Shown: positions 17,295-26,826, counted from the first letter of the stretch. The stretch is 56,439 nt of DNA from Draconibacterium orientale (GCA_020726265.1 DYSZ01000004.1:1-56439), one strand, 5' to 3'. The notes: generated by a model from the letters alone, not told the origin. Translations and numbers: made by a program.

Positions 17295-18004
17295 CAGACA
17301 GCACCAATCAGCACAATCCGCGTGGCCTGCTGAAACCCGTGTTGCAGGGCAGCTTTTCTGAATTCTTCAATTTTAGGGTTCATTGAATGATATTCCGGGG
17401 TGCCTGCAATTTTATCAATGTGCCGAACCAGCTTTTCAACTTTTGCTTCTACTTCGCTTTCATCAGTAACCAAAGTTTCCGTCTTTTCATCTTCAAACTG
17501 AAGCAGAATTTTAATCCCTGCAGCTGTCACCATTTCTTTTACAGCTGCTTTTGTAAACGTTTCGTTATGTACTTCATTTGTCATCCGGTCGATTTTGCTG
17601 CGCAAATGATGCAGCATTTTGTGCACCTGTTGGGCAGCGTTCAAATCATCGCTTGCCAGTTCGTTTACAATTATCCAGCCGCCAGGTTTAACCACCCTTT
17701 TCATTTCAGTAAGCGCGGCACCGATATCGGAAAGGTGATGCAGCGCCATCGAAATTGCTGCAACATCAAAACTGTCATCTTCAAATTCAAGCTTTTCAGC
17801 CACCATTTTCTGAAACCTGACATCGGTAAATTTTGCTTTGGCTTCTTCCAGCGAGGCATCCAGCGGATCGACTGCCATAAAATCAGCCTGGAGAAAAACA
17901 TTTTTCAGAACTGCCAGAAAATCGCCGGTACCGGTGCCAACATCCAAAATCCTGTGAACTTTTTTATCACTGAAAAAATTTGCGAGTTGCTCCATGTTTT
18001 TCAT
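17294..18004 (-). CDS. Class I SAM-dependent methyltransferase
   Basis: The 236-residue protein has the SAM-binding motif I ILDVGTGTGDF at about 19-29, the acidic motif II (MAVDPLD) and the MALHHLSD and VVKPGGWIIVNE motifs of the Methyltransf_11 group. It resembles UbiE/menaquinone-type and small-molecule methyltransferases, but the substrate cannot be told. It lies 17 bases after a DUF1232 gene on the same strand and could share its transcript. Confidence 0.82.
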   Translation of the reverse strand: MKNMEQLANFFSDKKVHRILDVGTGTGDFLAVLKNVFLQADFMAVDPLDASLEEAKAKFTDVRFQKMVAEKLEFEDDSFDVAAISMALHHLSDIGAALTEMKRVVKPGGWIIVNELASDDLNAAQQVHKMLHHLRSKIDRMTNEVHNETFTKAAVKEMVTAAGIKILLQFEDEKTETLVTDESEVEAKVEKLVRHIDKIAGTPEYHSMNPKIEEFRKAALQHGFQQATRIVLIGAV

Positions 18005-18021
18005 TATTAACGATTTATAAT

Positions 18022-18408
18022 CTATTCGATTGACATTTTCTGTTCCAGTTCAGCCATTTCGTTTTCGTCGGCCTGAGGAAACCAGTCGCTGATTTTGCTG
18101 CGTGCCTTTTCTTTAACCGCCGGAGTGATGGCCGACGAAACCTGTTTTAATGCAAAAAGCAGAACCCCGAGGTCGTCGGAATACCCGATGAGCGGAGTAA
18201 AATCGATAATCGCATCGGCTGGCATGATAAAATATCCGAGTGAGGCGGCAATAAAAAGTTTGGTTTTCAGACTTACACCACTGTCTTTCATTGCATAATA
18301 AAGCAGCAGAACCGCGTAAATTACCTTTACCCCGGCTGCTTTCGAGAATTTTTTGATTTTCTCCCAAAGCGAATCTTCCGAGTAATATTTTGCGTATTGG
18401 TCGTTCAT
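18022..18408 (-). CDS. YkvA-family (DUF1232) protein
   Basis: The 128-residue protein contains the DUF1232 core around residues 50-90 (FIAASLGYFIMPADAIIDFTP, in overlapping pieces, then GYSDDLGVLLFALK). The family is small, probably membrane-associated, and of unknown function. Its ATG overlaps the dusB stop codon (TAATG), so it is translated from the dusB message. Confidence 0.82.
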   Translation of the reverse strand: MNDQYAKYYSEDSLWEKIKKFSKAAGVKVIYAVLLLYYAMKDSGVSLKTKLFIAASLGYFIMPADAIIDFTPLIGYSDDLGVLLFALKQVSSAITPAVKEKARSKISDWFPQADENEMAELEQKMSIE

Positions 18409-19421
18409 TATTGCAGTGTTGCACTGGCGTAATCGGGTTGAAAACCGCTGTAAACAGTGGCAATCTGATCGAGAATCGCGCTGACTTCTTCTGCTGATTC
18501 AGCGCGTAAGAGAGCAATTTTCAATTCCCGGAAATTGGGTAATCCTGGAAAATATTTTGCAAAATGCCGTCTGAGCATCAGTATTCCCGAGCGCTCATCA
18601 TCCCGCCATTCAAGATTCATTTTTATCTGTTCCCGTATTACTTCCACAATTTGCTGAACGTTTGGGGCAGGCAACAACTCACCGGTTTCGAGGTAAAGTT
18701 TTATTTCGGCAAAAAGCCAGGGTCGTCCAATGGCTCCACGCCCAATCATCAGCGCATCAACACCAGTCGAATCCAGTAGTTGCTTTGCTTTTTCGGCACT
18801 GTTGATATCGCCATTGCCAATAATCGGGATTTGAATTTTCGGATTGTTTTTTACTTCGCCAATCAAAGTCCAGTCGGCCTTTCCAGTATAAAGTTGTTCG
18901 CGGGTTCGGCCATGAATTGCAAGTGCGGCAACACCCGCATCCTGCATCCGCAGCGCAGCTTCCATCACTGGTTTATCGTCGTTTGTCCAGCCCAACCTTG
19001 TTTTTGCGGTAACCGGAAATTGAACAGCTTTTACAACGGCCGCGGCCATTTCCTGCATGGCAGGCAGGTCTTTTAAAAAAGCAGCCCCGGCACCATGCCT
19101 CACAATTTTTTTCATGGGGCAGCCAAAATTAATATCAATAAAATCGGGATTTGATTCGGCAGCAACCTGGGCAGCCCGCACCATCGAATCGATGTTATGC
19201 CCGTAAATCTGGATGGCAACCGGCCTGTCGAAATCGAAAAGCTCCATTTTCAGCTTTGTCTTTTTCACATCACGAACCAGCGCTTCCGACGAAATAAACT
19301 CGGTGTACATCACATCGGCACCAAATTTCTTACACATCCATCTGAACGACTTGAAGGTGACGTCTTCCATGGGCGCCAGAAAAAGCGGGGTATTTTTCAG
19401 TTCAAGATTTCCGAGTTTCAA
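18408..19421 (-). CDS. dusB: tRNA-dihydrouridine synthase, DusB-like
   Basis: This flavoenzyme reduces uridines in tRNA. The 337-residue protein has the TIM-barrel start APMEDVTF, the catalytic cysteine C101 in DINFGCPMKKI, FMN-binding residues in TAKTRLGW, IHGRTREQ and IGNGDI, and the GRGAIGRPWLF motif. The helical C-terminal tRNA-binding domain is present. It is the first gene of a run with DUF1232 and possibly the methyltransferase. DusB is the usual bacterial member in this phylum; the exact position modified is inferred. Confidence 0.92.
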   Translation of the reverse strand: MKLGNLELKNTPLFLAPMEDVTFKSFRWMCKKFGADVMYTEFISSEALVRDVKKTKLKMELFDFDRPVAIQIYGHNIDSMVRAAQVAAESNPDFIDINFGCPMKKIVRHGAGAAFLKDLPAMQEMAAAVVKAVQFPVTAKTRLGWTNDDKPVMEAALRMQDAGVAALAIHGRTREQLYTGKADWTLIGEVKNNPKIQIPIIGNGDINSAEKAKQLLDSTGVDALMIGRGAIGRPWLFAEIKLYLETGELLPAPNVQQIVEVIREQIKMNLEWRDDERSGILMLRRHFAKYFPGLPNFRELKIALLRAESAEEVSAILDQIATVYSGFQPDYASATLQ

Positions 19422-19462
19422 TTTATACCTTATTTAAGATTGAAGTTTAAGTATTTGTAAGC

Positions 19463-20032
19463 TTAAAACCAAAGGTGTTCGGCCATTATTTTTATCCCGA
19501 TTACGGTTAAAATTACCCCGCCAATAATGAGTGATTTATGACTGAGTTTTGCCGGAACGTTTTTGCCAAACAACATGCCGAGCATGGAAGCAATATACGT
19601 AACCCCGCCAATAACGGCAACCGGGAAAAGAATTGGCATTTCGAGAAAACCAAAACTGAGCCCCACAACAAGTGCATCGATACTTGTGGCTATCGACAAG
19701 CCAATCAGTACTTTAAAATCGAACGGATTGAATTTTTTGAGCAACCCTTCGGGTTTTATTCCTTCAATAATCATTTTAATTCCGATTACCGACAGCAAAC
19801 CAAAAGCAATCCAGTGATCGAAAGCTGCAATGAGATTACTGATCTTTGAACCAAAAAACCAACCTATCACCGGAAATAATGCCTGAAAAAAAGCAAGCGA
19901 AAATGCAACAGGAACTGCTTGCCTGAATTTGATCTCCTGCTTCATCAAACCACAGGAAACAGAAACGGCAAACGAATCGAAACTCAGTCCGATACCAATA
20001 AACAGAAAGGTTATAAATTGTTCCAGTGTCAT
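19463..20032 (-). CDS. mntP: Putative manganese efflux pump MntP
   Basis: The 189-residue protein has six membrane helices in two related halves, each with an aspartate motif: GLSFDSFAVSVSCG near 14-27 and ATSIDALVVGLSFG near 115-128. MntP exports Mn2+ in other bacteria. A TATTTTTG box on the minus strand at 20055-20048 could be its -7 promoter element. I looked for a Mn2+ riboswitch upstream and saw no convincing one. Confidence 0.9.
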   Translation of the reverse strand: MTLEQFITFLFIGIGLSFDSFAVSVSCGLMKQEIKFRQAVPVAFSLAFFQALFPVIGWFFGSKISNLIAAFDHWIAFGLLSVIGIKMIIEGIKPEGLLKKFNPFDFKVLIGLSIATSIDALVVGLSFGFLEMPILFPVAVIGGVTYIASMLGMLFGKNVPAKLSHKSLIIGGVILTVIGIKIMAEHLWF

Positions 20033-20262
20033 TTTTTATAAAAGCTGCAAAAATAATACTTTCAACCTGAAAATGATTATCGTGGGCAACAAACGCAAGT
20101 AAGTAAGTCAAAAAGTGAAAACAATGACTGTGCGTACTTTTTAATCGAAAAAGCGAAATGACGAAGATTTGAAAGTTTACTTCAGGAATAAACCAGTAGA
20201 AAATCCATTCGCTTATTTAAGAATTAAGACGAAATAAAATGTAAAAAGCGTTTATACAAAGA

Positions 20263-20294
20263 GAGGCGATTCAGATATCTGAATCGCCTCTTTT
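20263..20294. terminator. Perfect 14-bp hairpin after the DUF4270 gene
   Basis: GAGGCGATTCAGAT and ATCTGAATCGCCTC are exact reverse complements with no loop bases between them. TTTT follows on the plus strand and a weaker TCTTTG on the minus strand. It lies 25 bases downstream of the DUF4270 stop codon, so it probably ends that transcript and shields mntP. Confidence 0.7.
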
Positions 20295-20318
20295 AATATA
20301 GTGGTCTTCACTTTACTT

Positions 20319-21668
20319 TCACTCGGTATATTTCGAATAAGTTACGCTCAGCCTGATCCCTGTTTCACTGGTACTTCCTTTAAGCACTACCCTGTTTGCC
20401 TGATTATTTTTATAGGCAGGTGTAAGATAAAAACCAAAGTTTTTGGACTCGCCTTCAATAATCTTTTGCATTTGCTGAGTAATATTGAAATGGTAAGAAT
20501 AATCTTCCCTCAAACCACCTCCATAAAAGGTTGGACTGAAAACATAATCGATTGGCAACAACTCTTTCCCGGTTGAATCGATAACTGTAAACAACAGCTG
20601 GGCAGGTGGCGGAAAACGGTGTATTTGCGAAGCTAAAGTATCGATCTGGAAAATCAATTCGGCTTTATTTGTTGCTGTATTTGCCGAATCTTTCCATGAA
20701 GTAAGGTTATCGATAAAAATCTTTGATTTTAACCCACCGTTTGCCTGTACATAAATCAGCGAATCCTGATTGGTTTCTGAATTCAGGTTGGGATAAAATG
20801 GAGCGTTGCTGTAATCGTGATCGATATGATTGATACGGGCACTGAATTGCGAAACTTCATAGGGCATAAGCAAGACAGAGTCTTTATTCACATCCACCAT
20901 CGATTTCAAAGAATCGTTATGATAAAATAATACAACTCCAGAACCACTGAAACTACCGGAACCCAGAGTTTCAAGCGTGAGTATTGCTCCTCCCTGATTT
21001 GAAATTTTTTCTGATTCGATATAAAGTCCCTTGAAATATTCGAGAAAAACATCGTTGTTTATCACATCAACTGAATCGGCATAAAACAACTTTTCAGCCA
21101 ATGAAAAATCAAGCGGCACATTAATGAGCTGATAAAATGTATCCTTAGAGGCTGAATCGATTTTTACTTTAGGCGTAAATTCAATTTGTCCAAGTAATTC
21201 GTATGATGCAAGCCCTTTCAGATCGACATCTTGCTTATACTCCAAATCCGGATCAATCGACGATTCGAGTTCATAAACTTTCAAACGTTGCTTTGTAATT
21301 GTATCGCCATAAATTACGCGGTAATACAAATAAAGCTTTATCGAATCGGGTTGTGGATTGTATTTACCAAAATCGGGAAACCCTGTTAACCTGAATTGAG
21401 TAGCAAAATCGATGGTGGTCATACCAAAAAGTGAATCGTTAAAACAGCCTAATAAACTTTGGCTTGCTTCATCGGTGCGGATAGAATCTTCTGTATGCGT
21501 AAACGAAGAAATATCATCTTTAATTAAAGTGTTCTTTACGGACAGCAGGTCACCGGTCGGAAGCACCTCTATCCCAATACTGCTGTATTCCTCGCAACCA
21601 TAAAAAGCAGCGAGCAGCACAATGAGTGCAACGATGAACAAATTTCTATTTTTGTATTGACTTTTCAC
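20319..21668 (-). CDS. DUF4270 lipoprotein
   Basis: The 449-residue protein has a lipoprotein signal (FIVALIVLLAAFYGCEE, with the lipid cysteine in FYGC). It then has the DUF4270 pattern of an outer-membrane beta-rich protein (SIGIEVLPTGDLLS, then DSLFGMTTIDFATQF). The family is found in Bacteroidota and its function is unknown. Its neighbour is the GT5 gene upstream on the same strand, with panC-panD diverging beyond. A perfect hairpin lies downstream. Confidence 0.85.
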   Translation of the reverse strand: MKSQYKNRNLFIVALIVLLAAFYGCEEYSSIGIEVLPTGDLLSVKNTLIKDDISSFTHTEDSIRTDEASQSLLGCFNDSLFGMTTIDFATQFRLTGFPDFGKYNPQPDSIKLYLYYRVIYGDTITKQRLKVYELESSIDPDLEYKQDVDLKGLASYELLGQIEFTPKVKIDSASKDTFYQLINVPLDFSLAEKLFYADSVDVINNDVFLEYFKGLYIESEKISNQGGAILTLETLGSGSFSGSGVVLFYHNDSLKSMVDVNKDSVLLMPYEVSQFSARINHIDHDYSNAPFYPNLNSETNQDSLIYVQANGGLKSKIFIDNLTSWKDSANTATNKAELIFQIDTLASQIHRFPPPAQLLFTVIDSTGKELLPIDYVFSPTFYGGGLREDYSYHFNITQQMQKIIEGESKNFGFYLTPAYKNNQANRVVLKGSTSETGIRLSVTYSKYTE

Positions 21669-21809
21669 TCAATGATTTGGTTTTAATGTTTCGAAAACTG
21701 TTTTCTGATAAAAATTTCACAAACGTATTAAAAATAGCATGACCTGCGGTGGGTTTAAAACCGAATTTTGATTTTTTAAGTTAAACTTCAGGCTTTTTAA
21801 CAACCCAAA

Positions 21810-22613
21810 TCAGAAAATCTGGTCGTAAAATGCATTGTATGCATCAATATATGTTTCCTTGGGATGATACCCCAATGTCAGCTTTCCACTTTCTTTAATA
21901 TAATCTGCCACTTCCGGGTTGATTGTTTCACTGGCCTGAATAATCCCATCGGCAAAATTTACAGCGAGCTTATTGACATTAACGTAGGACGGGTCGTGTA
22001 TTACCTTTACATCTTCCTTGTCAATTCCATCGAGTAATAGTTTTTCGCAGAATTTATTATTCAGTGTAATTTTAAAATCCTCATTATAAACTGAATAAAC
22101 CAGTTTTGAATGTTTAAAAAGCGGATTGTGGTAGTAATACTTTTTAATATATAACGGAATTAACGACGTTAACCAGCCATGACAGTGAATAATATCGGGA
22201 GCCCAGCGCAGTTTAATTACAGTTTCGAGTACACCGCGGGCAAAAAACACCGCGCGTTCATCGTTATCGGCAAACTCGTTACCTTCAGGATCAGTAAGTA
22301 CACATTTCCGCTGAAAATAATCTTCATTATCGATAAAATAAACCTGCATGCGTGCAGCCTGAATTGAAGCTACTTTAATGATGAGCGGATGATCGGTATC
22401 GTTAATCACCAGGTTCATCCCCGACAAGCGGATAACTTCATGGAGTTGGTTGCGCCGTTCGTTAACACAACCGTACCGGGGCATAAAAGTTCTTATTTCT
22501 CTTCCCCTTTCCTGAATTCCCTGAGGTAAATATCTCGATATTTCGGACATCTCACTTTCAGGCAAATAAGGAAATATCTCCTGTGAAACATATAGGATTT
22601 TTTTCTTTTCCAT
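21810..22613 (-). CDS. Glycogen/starch synthase-like GT5 domain protein
   Basis: The 267-residue protein matches the N-terminal GT5 half of glycogen synthase: KKILYVSQEIFPYLPESEMS at the start, then PDIIHCHGWLTSLIPLYIK and, near the end, the FADGIIQASE and GYHPKETYIDAY segments. The C-terminal half that holds the donor sugar in true glycogen synthases is missing. The frame does not continue, so this is the natural short form known beside panC in Bacteroidota. Whether it makes glucan alone is doubtful. The frame opens at 22676; the ATG at 22613 gives the family beginning. Confidence 0.8.
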   Translation of the reverse strand: MEKKKILYVSQEIFPYLPESEMSEISRYLPQGIQERGREIRTFMPRYGCVNERRNQLHEVIRLSGMNLVINDTDHPLIIKVASIQAARMQVYFIDNEDYFQRKCVLTDPEGNEFADNDERAVFFARGVLETVIKLRWAPDIIHCHGWLTSLIPLYIKKYYYHNPLFKHSKLVYSVYNEDFKITLNNKFCEKLLLDGIDKEDVKVIHDPSYVNVNKLAVNFADGIIQASETINPEVADYIKESGKLTLGYHPKETYIDAYNAFYDQIF

Positions 22614-22778
22614 TCTTCCCGTGAACGCTTTAAATAACAGGCTGCAAAGGTAATAAAATTTATCAGCAATATTCAATTCAAGGAAGTTATAGCTATTAAA
22701 TCGTGCCTCACTCTCCTGATTTTTAAGAAAAAAGCCAATTATATTTATTTACTTTGCACCGCAAAAACAGACCACAGG
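22614..22778. promoter_or_regulatory. Divergent promoter region GT5 / panC
   Basis: The 165 bases separate two divergent genes. TACTTTG at 22750-22756, with only one base between TA and TTTG, resembles the -7 element of a panC promoter 22 bases before its ATG. No strong -33 element is seen for either direction. Confidence 0.4.
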
Positions 22779-23615
22779 ATGTTAATTACTGCTACAATTT
22801 CGGAGTTAAAATCACATTTACCCATGCCTTCTTCGGGCAAACAAATTGGATTTGTACCTACCATGGGAGCGCTTCACAGAGGACACATTTCATTAGTCGA
22901 ACAAGCTGTAAATGAAAATGATACTGTTGTCGTTAGTGTATTTGTAAATCCTACACAGTTTAACGATCCAAAAGACCTCGAACGCTACCCGCGTAATCTG
23001 GAAGCTGACCTTCGGCTCCTCGAAGAAACCGGTTGTCATTTGGTTTTTGTCCCTGCTGTAAATGAGGTTTATCCTGAACCAGACACCCGCAAATTTAATT
23101 TTGGTGACCTCGAAACAGTGATGGAAGGAAAACACCGGCCCGGTCATTTTAATGGAGTGGCGCAGGTGGTGAGCAAGCTTTTCGATATCGTTCAGCCCCA
23201 CAGGGCTTATTTTGGATTGAAAGATTTTCAGCAATTAGCAATTATAAAAAACATGGTGGCGCAGTTGCAATTGCCTGTCGAAATCGTTTCGTGCCCTATT
23301 ATCCGGGAGGAAAGCGGATTGGCAATGAGTTCGCGCAACGAATTACTGACTGCTGACGAAAGAAAAAATGCGGCGCTGATTTCGCAAACTCTTTTTGAGG
23401 CAAAAAAACTTATAACCGAAAAATCCGTACCAACCCTTGCTGAATGGATTACTGAAACCATCAACAAAAATCCGTTTCTTTGTGTTGAATATGTTGAAAT
23501 TGTTGACAGTTCAACACTTCAGCCAGTGGAAAACCGGAACAGTAACGAAGAAATTGTTTGTTGTGTTGCTGTTTTCTGCGGAAAAATAAGATTAATTGAT
23601 AACATTGTTTTTTAA
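22779..23615 (+). CDS. panC: Pantothenate synthetase PanC
   Basis: PanC joins pantoate and beta-alanine using ATP to make pantothenate. The 278-residue protein has the HIGH-like region [14 protein letters not shown] at about 28-41, [29 protein letters not shown] and the KMSKS-like [10 protein letters not shown]. The usual glutamate of the LHEGH motif is arginine here (LHRGH). It is followed 17 bases later by panD, which supplies the beta-alanine. Confidence 0.96.
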   Translation: MLITATISELKSHLPMPSSGKQIGFVPTMGALHRGHISLVEQAVNENDTVVVSVFVNPTQFNDPKDLERYPRNLEADLRLLEETGCHLVFVPAVNEVYPEPDTRKFNFGDLETVMEGKHRPGHFNGVAQVVSKLFDIVQPHRAYFGLKDFQQLAIIKNMVAQLQLPVEIVSCPIIREESGLAMSSRNELLTADERKNAALISQTLFEAKKLITEKSVPTLAEWITETINKNPFLCVEYVEIVDSSTLQPVENRNSNEEIVCCVAVFCGKIRLIDNIVF

Positions 23616-23632
23616 CTGAAAAATGCAAAATC

Positions 23633-23983
23633 ATGCAAATTGAAGTTTGTAAATCGAAAATTCACAAGGTAACAGTTACCGAAGCCAATCTGCAATATGT
23701 GGGAAGTATTACCATCGACGAAGATTTGATGGATGCCACTAACCTGATTGAGTACGAAAAAGTACAGGTGGTAAACATTAACAATGGCGAACGCCTTGAA
23801 ACCTATGTGATAAAAGGTGAACGCGGCTCGGGAACCATTTGTTTGAACGGGCCGGCTGCCCGCAAAGTGGCCGTTGGCGATGTGGTAATCATCATGTCGT
23901 ACGCAACGATGGATTTTGAAGAGGCAAAAACGTTTAAACCACGTCTGGTTTTTCCCGATACCGAAACAAACTCGCTGGTTTAA
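23633..23983 (+). CDS. panD: Aspartate 1-decarboxylase PanD
   Basis: PanD makes beta-alanine from aspartate with a pyruvoyl cofactor. The 116-residue proenzyme should self-cleave between G24 and S25 in YVGSITID; the catalytic lysine K9 and the [14 protein letters not shown] segment are present. It pairs with panC directly upstream, and coaX elsewhere in this window takes the product to the next CoA step. Confidence 0.96.
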   Translation: MQIEVCKSKIHKVTVTEANLQYVGSITIDEDLMDATNLIEYEKVQVVNINNGERLETYVIKGERGSGTICLNGPAARKVAVGDVVIIMSYATMDFEEAKTFKPRLVFPDTETNSLV

Positions 23984-24085
23984 TAAGCTGCCGATTTGAA
24001 ATCTGCTATTTTTCGCTTCCTTTAATTTTACAGACACCAACTCAATTCCTTCGAGGTTTATCTGTTTTAGCAAAATTCAGTAACC

Positions 24086-24133
24086 AAACTTGCCTAATTT
24101 AGCTAATTTAGGAAACTAAACTTGCCTAATTTA
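24086..24133. promoter_or_regulatory. Operator-like direct and inverted repeats
   Basis: The 16-mer AAACTTGCCTAATTTA occurs at 24086-24101 and again at 24118-24133, 32 bases apart or about three helical turns. Between and across them CCTAATTTAG and CTAATTTAGG form a near-palindrome at 24093-24112. The cluster lies 58 bases upstream of the DUF4143 ATPase start codon and is likely a regulator-binding site; the regulator is unknown. Confidence 0.5.
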
Positions 24134-24190
24134 CATTTTTTTAATAAATTCATCTATCTTTGATCTGAAATTTCAATTTCAGACTCAAAA

Positions 24191-25324
24191 ATGGATTGGT
24201 ACAAAAGATATCTCGAAAAAGCAGGCAACTCTTTCCTGAACCCGGGAAAAGTATCGGTACTATATGGCCCGCGAAGAGTTGGCAAAACCGAATTATTAAA
24301 AAAACTGATTTCATCATTTGAAGGCTCAATATACAGTGGCACAGGCGATAATCTTGAATTGCGCGAAATTCTTACATCACAGGAACTGAGTAAGATTGCA
24401 ACCAATTTTTCAAAATACGAGCTGATTTTTATAGATGAGGCACAGCGAGTTCCTGGGATTGGGTTTGGGCTTAAATTACTGATTGACAACTATCCTGAAA
24501 AAACTATTGTTGTAACTGGCTCATCTTCTTTTGGGTTATCAAAAAATATTGGAGAGCCACTCACCGGAAGAAATATTACAAGAATATTATATCCGCTGTC
24601 GGTTTACGAATTGTACAATCAATCAGGAGGAATGAAGGTGCATGAGCAACTTGAAAATCTGATGATTTTTGGCGGCTATCCTGAAGTTTTGAATGCATTA
24701 ACCGTTACCGATAAAATGGAATATCTTTTATCATTACGCGATTCCTATCTTTTTAAAGACATTCTTGAACTCGAAAACATCAGAAATCCGTTGAAACTTA
24801 CTGAACTGCTTAAATTACTGGCTTTTCAGATTGGTCGTGAGGTCTCTTTAAACAAACTCGGTAACACTCTGGGAATTGCCAAACAAAGCGTTGAACGATA
24901 TCTTGATTTACTTGAAAAAACTTTCATCATAAAAAGAGCAGGCGGATTCTCACGAAATCTGAGAAAAGAAGTGGTGAAGTCGGCACGTTACTATTTTTGG
25001 GATGTTGGAATCAGAAATGCACTGATCAACAATTTTAATCCGCTGAATCAAAGAAACGACACCGGAATGCTTTGGGAAAATTTTATGTACATGGAACGTC
25101 TGAAAACAAAACATTACAAACGAATATTTTCAAATGACTATTTCTGGAGAACCTATGACCAACAAGAAATTGATTTGATTGAGGAAAGAAGTGGAAAGCT
25201 TTTTGCCTATGAATTTAAATATTCCCCGAAAAACATAAAAGCACCGAAAGCCTGGCAAAATGCATATCGTGATTCTGAGTTTATGATTATTTCAAAAGAA
25301 AACTATCTTGAATTTCTCATCTGA
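24191..25324 (+). CDS. AAA ATPase with DUF4143 domain
   Basis: The 377-residue protein has Walker A GPRRVGKT at 26-33 and Walker B LIFIDEAQ at about 78-85, then a sensor-like TGSSSFGL. The C-terminal half is the DUF4143 domain with a winged-helix-like segment (SLNKLGNTLGIAKQSVERY) and a nuclease-like end (QEIDLIEERSGKLFAYEFKY, with D/E-x-K residues). Such ATPases are common and mobile in Bacteroidota and archaea; their role is unsettled. A repeat cluster lies upstream. It precedes the RACo-like gene by 11 bases, so the two may be cotranscribed. Confidence 0.85.
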   Translation: MDWYKRYLEKAGNSFLNPGKVSVLYGPRRVGKTELLKKLISSFEGSIYSGTGDNLELREILTSQELSKIATNFSKYELIFIDEAQRVPGIGFGLKLLIDNYPEKTIVVTGSSSFGLSKNIGEPLTGRNITRILYPLSVYELYNQSGGMKVHEQLENLMIFGGYPEVLNALTVTDKMEYLLSLRDSYLFKDILELENIRNPLKLTELLKLLAFQIGREVSLNKLGNTLGIAKQSVERYLDLLEKTFIIKRAGGFSRNLRKEVVKSARYYFWDVGIRNALINNFNPLNQRNDTGMLWENFMYMERLKTKHYKRIFSNDYFWRTYDQQEIDLIEERSGKLFAYEFKYSPKNIKAPKAWQNAYRDSEFMIISKENYLEFLI

Positions 25325-25335
25325 AAAAAATTGAA

Positions 25336-26826
25336 ATGCACGAAACGATAACCATAAAACTTTTGCCCATTGGTAAAACATTGGAAGTTACTTCCGGCAC
25401 TCCGCTGATTGATATTTTGCATGAATTTGGAGTTGAGTTTCCTTGCGGAGGAAAAGGTACTTGCGGAAACTGCAAAGTAAAACTGTTATCTGGGGAGTTG
25501 CCTGTCGATTCGGTTCAGCAAAAAAAAATCGATAAACTGCAACTGGGAAGCGAATGGCGGCTTGCCTGCTATTGCAAAGCTGAAACCGACATTACCCTCG
25601 AAATCTCACAATTCGAAAATATAATTCTGGCCGACAACTCAAATTTTGCCTTTCAGCCCAAACAAGGATTTGGTGTGGCAGTTGATTTAGGAACCACTAC
25701 AATTGTGGCTCAACTGGTTAATCTTGAAAACGGTCATGTTCTCGATTCTGTTGCTGAACTCAATCCACAAGCTAAGTATGGGGGTGACCTGATTTCGCGG
25801 ATACAGCATTGCCTTGATGGAAAACAGGAAGAATTACAAAAGCTGGTGAGGCAGAAAATCGGAGAAATGATATCGTTAATGCGGCAAAAACACCCGATTG
25901 AAGTTGCACAAGTGGCGATGGTTGGAAACACTGTGATGCACCATATTTTTTCGGGATTACCGGTTAATTCTCTTTCATTTTACCCATTTCATTCGTCTCA
26001 TTTGGGGGCTCAAAAGTTTACTCCGGAAAAATTAAACTGGGCATTGCCTGAAAAAACAGAAATCTCGTTTTATCCCTCCATCGGCAGTTTTGTGGGAAGC
26101 GATATTTTAGGCGGAATTGCTGCAACGAGAATGGCCGAAAGCGAAAGATATTCAGTTTTAATCGACCTCGGTACCAACGGCGAAATTGTGGTGGGCAACT
26201 GCGACAGGATAGTTTGTGCATCAACAGCAGCGGGACCGGCATTTGAAGGAGCAAAAATAAGCCAGGGAATGCGCGCCACCACCGGTGCCATTTCGTCTGT
26301 GAAAGCGGAAAGCGAAAAACTCAGTGTACATGTAATTGGTAATGTTCAGGCAAAAGGTATTTGCGGCAGCGGACTAATCGATATCATCGCGGTAATGCTG
26401 AACCGCATGCAAATTGGCATCTTCGGCGAAATCGAAAACGGCGATGACTCAGTTCAACTCACCGAAAAAGTATCAGTAACACAACAGGACATTCGCGAGT
26501 TTCAGTTGGCAAAAGCTGCAATTGCCACCGGTGTGCAGGTTTTGCTGAACCAGCTTCAGATTTCTTATACCGATATTGAGCACGTTTATATTGCCGGTGG
26601 TTTTGGTAATTTTCTGAATATCGGCAACGTAATCCGCACAGGATTAATTGAATGCGAAGCTGAAAAAATTCTAAAATTTGGAAATACCGCTCTCATCGGG
26701 GCAAAAATGTTTTTGTTCGAGAACGAAGATTTTATTGAGAATATCCTTTTAAAAACCCGGCACATCAATCTCGAAAGCGACCTTGGCTTTCAGGATATTT
26801 ATATCGAAAAAATGATGCTTTTATGA
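25336..26826 (+). CDS. RACo-like 2Fe-2S ferredoxin/ASKHA protein
   Basis: The 496-residue protein has an N-terminal plant-type 2Fe-2S ferredoxin domain with cysteines C37, C43, C46 and C78 (CGGKGTCGNC, then LACYC). A DUF4445/ASKHA-type ATPase follows, with GVAVDLGTTTIVAQL and VLIDLGTNGEIVV phosphate loops and an AGGFGNFLNIGNVIR end. This architecture is that of reductive activators of corrinoid proteins (RACo), which reactivate cob(II)alamin. It is shorter than many RACo proteins (over 600 residues). No corrinoid protein or methyltransferase is adjacent, so the partner must be elsewhere. Confidence 0.82.
   Translation: MHETITIKLLPIGKTLEVTSGTPLIDILHEFGVEFPCGGKGTCGNCKVKLLSGELPVDSVQQKKIDKLQLGSEWRLACYCKAETDITLEISQFENIILADNSNFAFQPKQGFGVAVDLGTTTIVAQLVNLENGHVLDSVAELNPQAKYGGDLISRIQHCLDGKQEELQKLVRQKIGEMISLMRQKHPIEVAQVAMVGNTVMHHIFSGLPVNSLSFYPFHSSHLGAQKFTPEKLNWALPEKTEISFYPSIGSFVGSDILGGIAATRMAESERYSVLIDLGTNGEIVVGNCDRIVCASTAAGPAFEGAKISQGMRATTGAISSVKAESEKLSVHVIGNVQAKGICGSGLIDIIAVMLNRMQIGIFGEIENGDDSVQLTEKVSVTQQDIREFQLAKAAIATGVQVLLNQLQISYTDIEHVYIAGGFGNFLNIGNVIRTGLIECEAEKILKFGNTALIGAKMFLFENEDFIENILLKTRHINLESDLGFQDIYIEKMMLL

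Noticed and set aside
20033-20260. A manganese (yybP-ykoY) riboswitch upstream of mntP
   Set aside because: I could not find the conserved paired helices and internal loops; only AT-rich sequence and a possible -7 box are visible.
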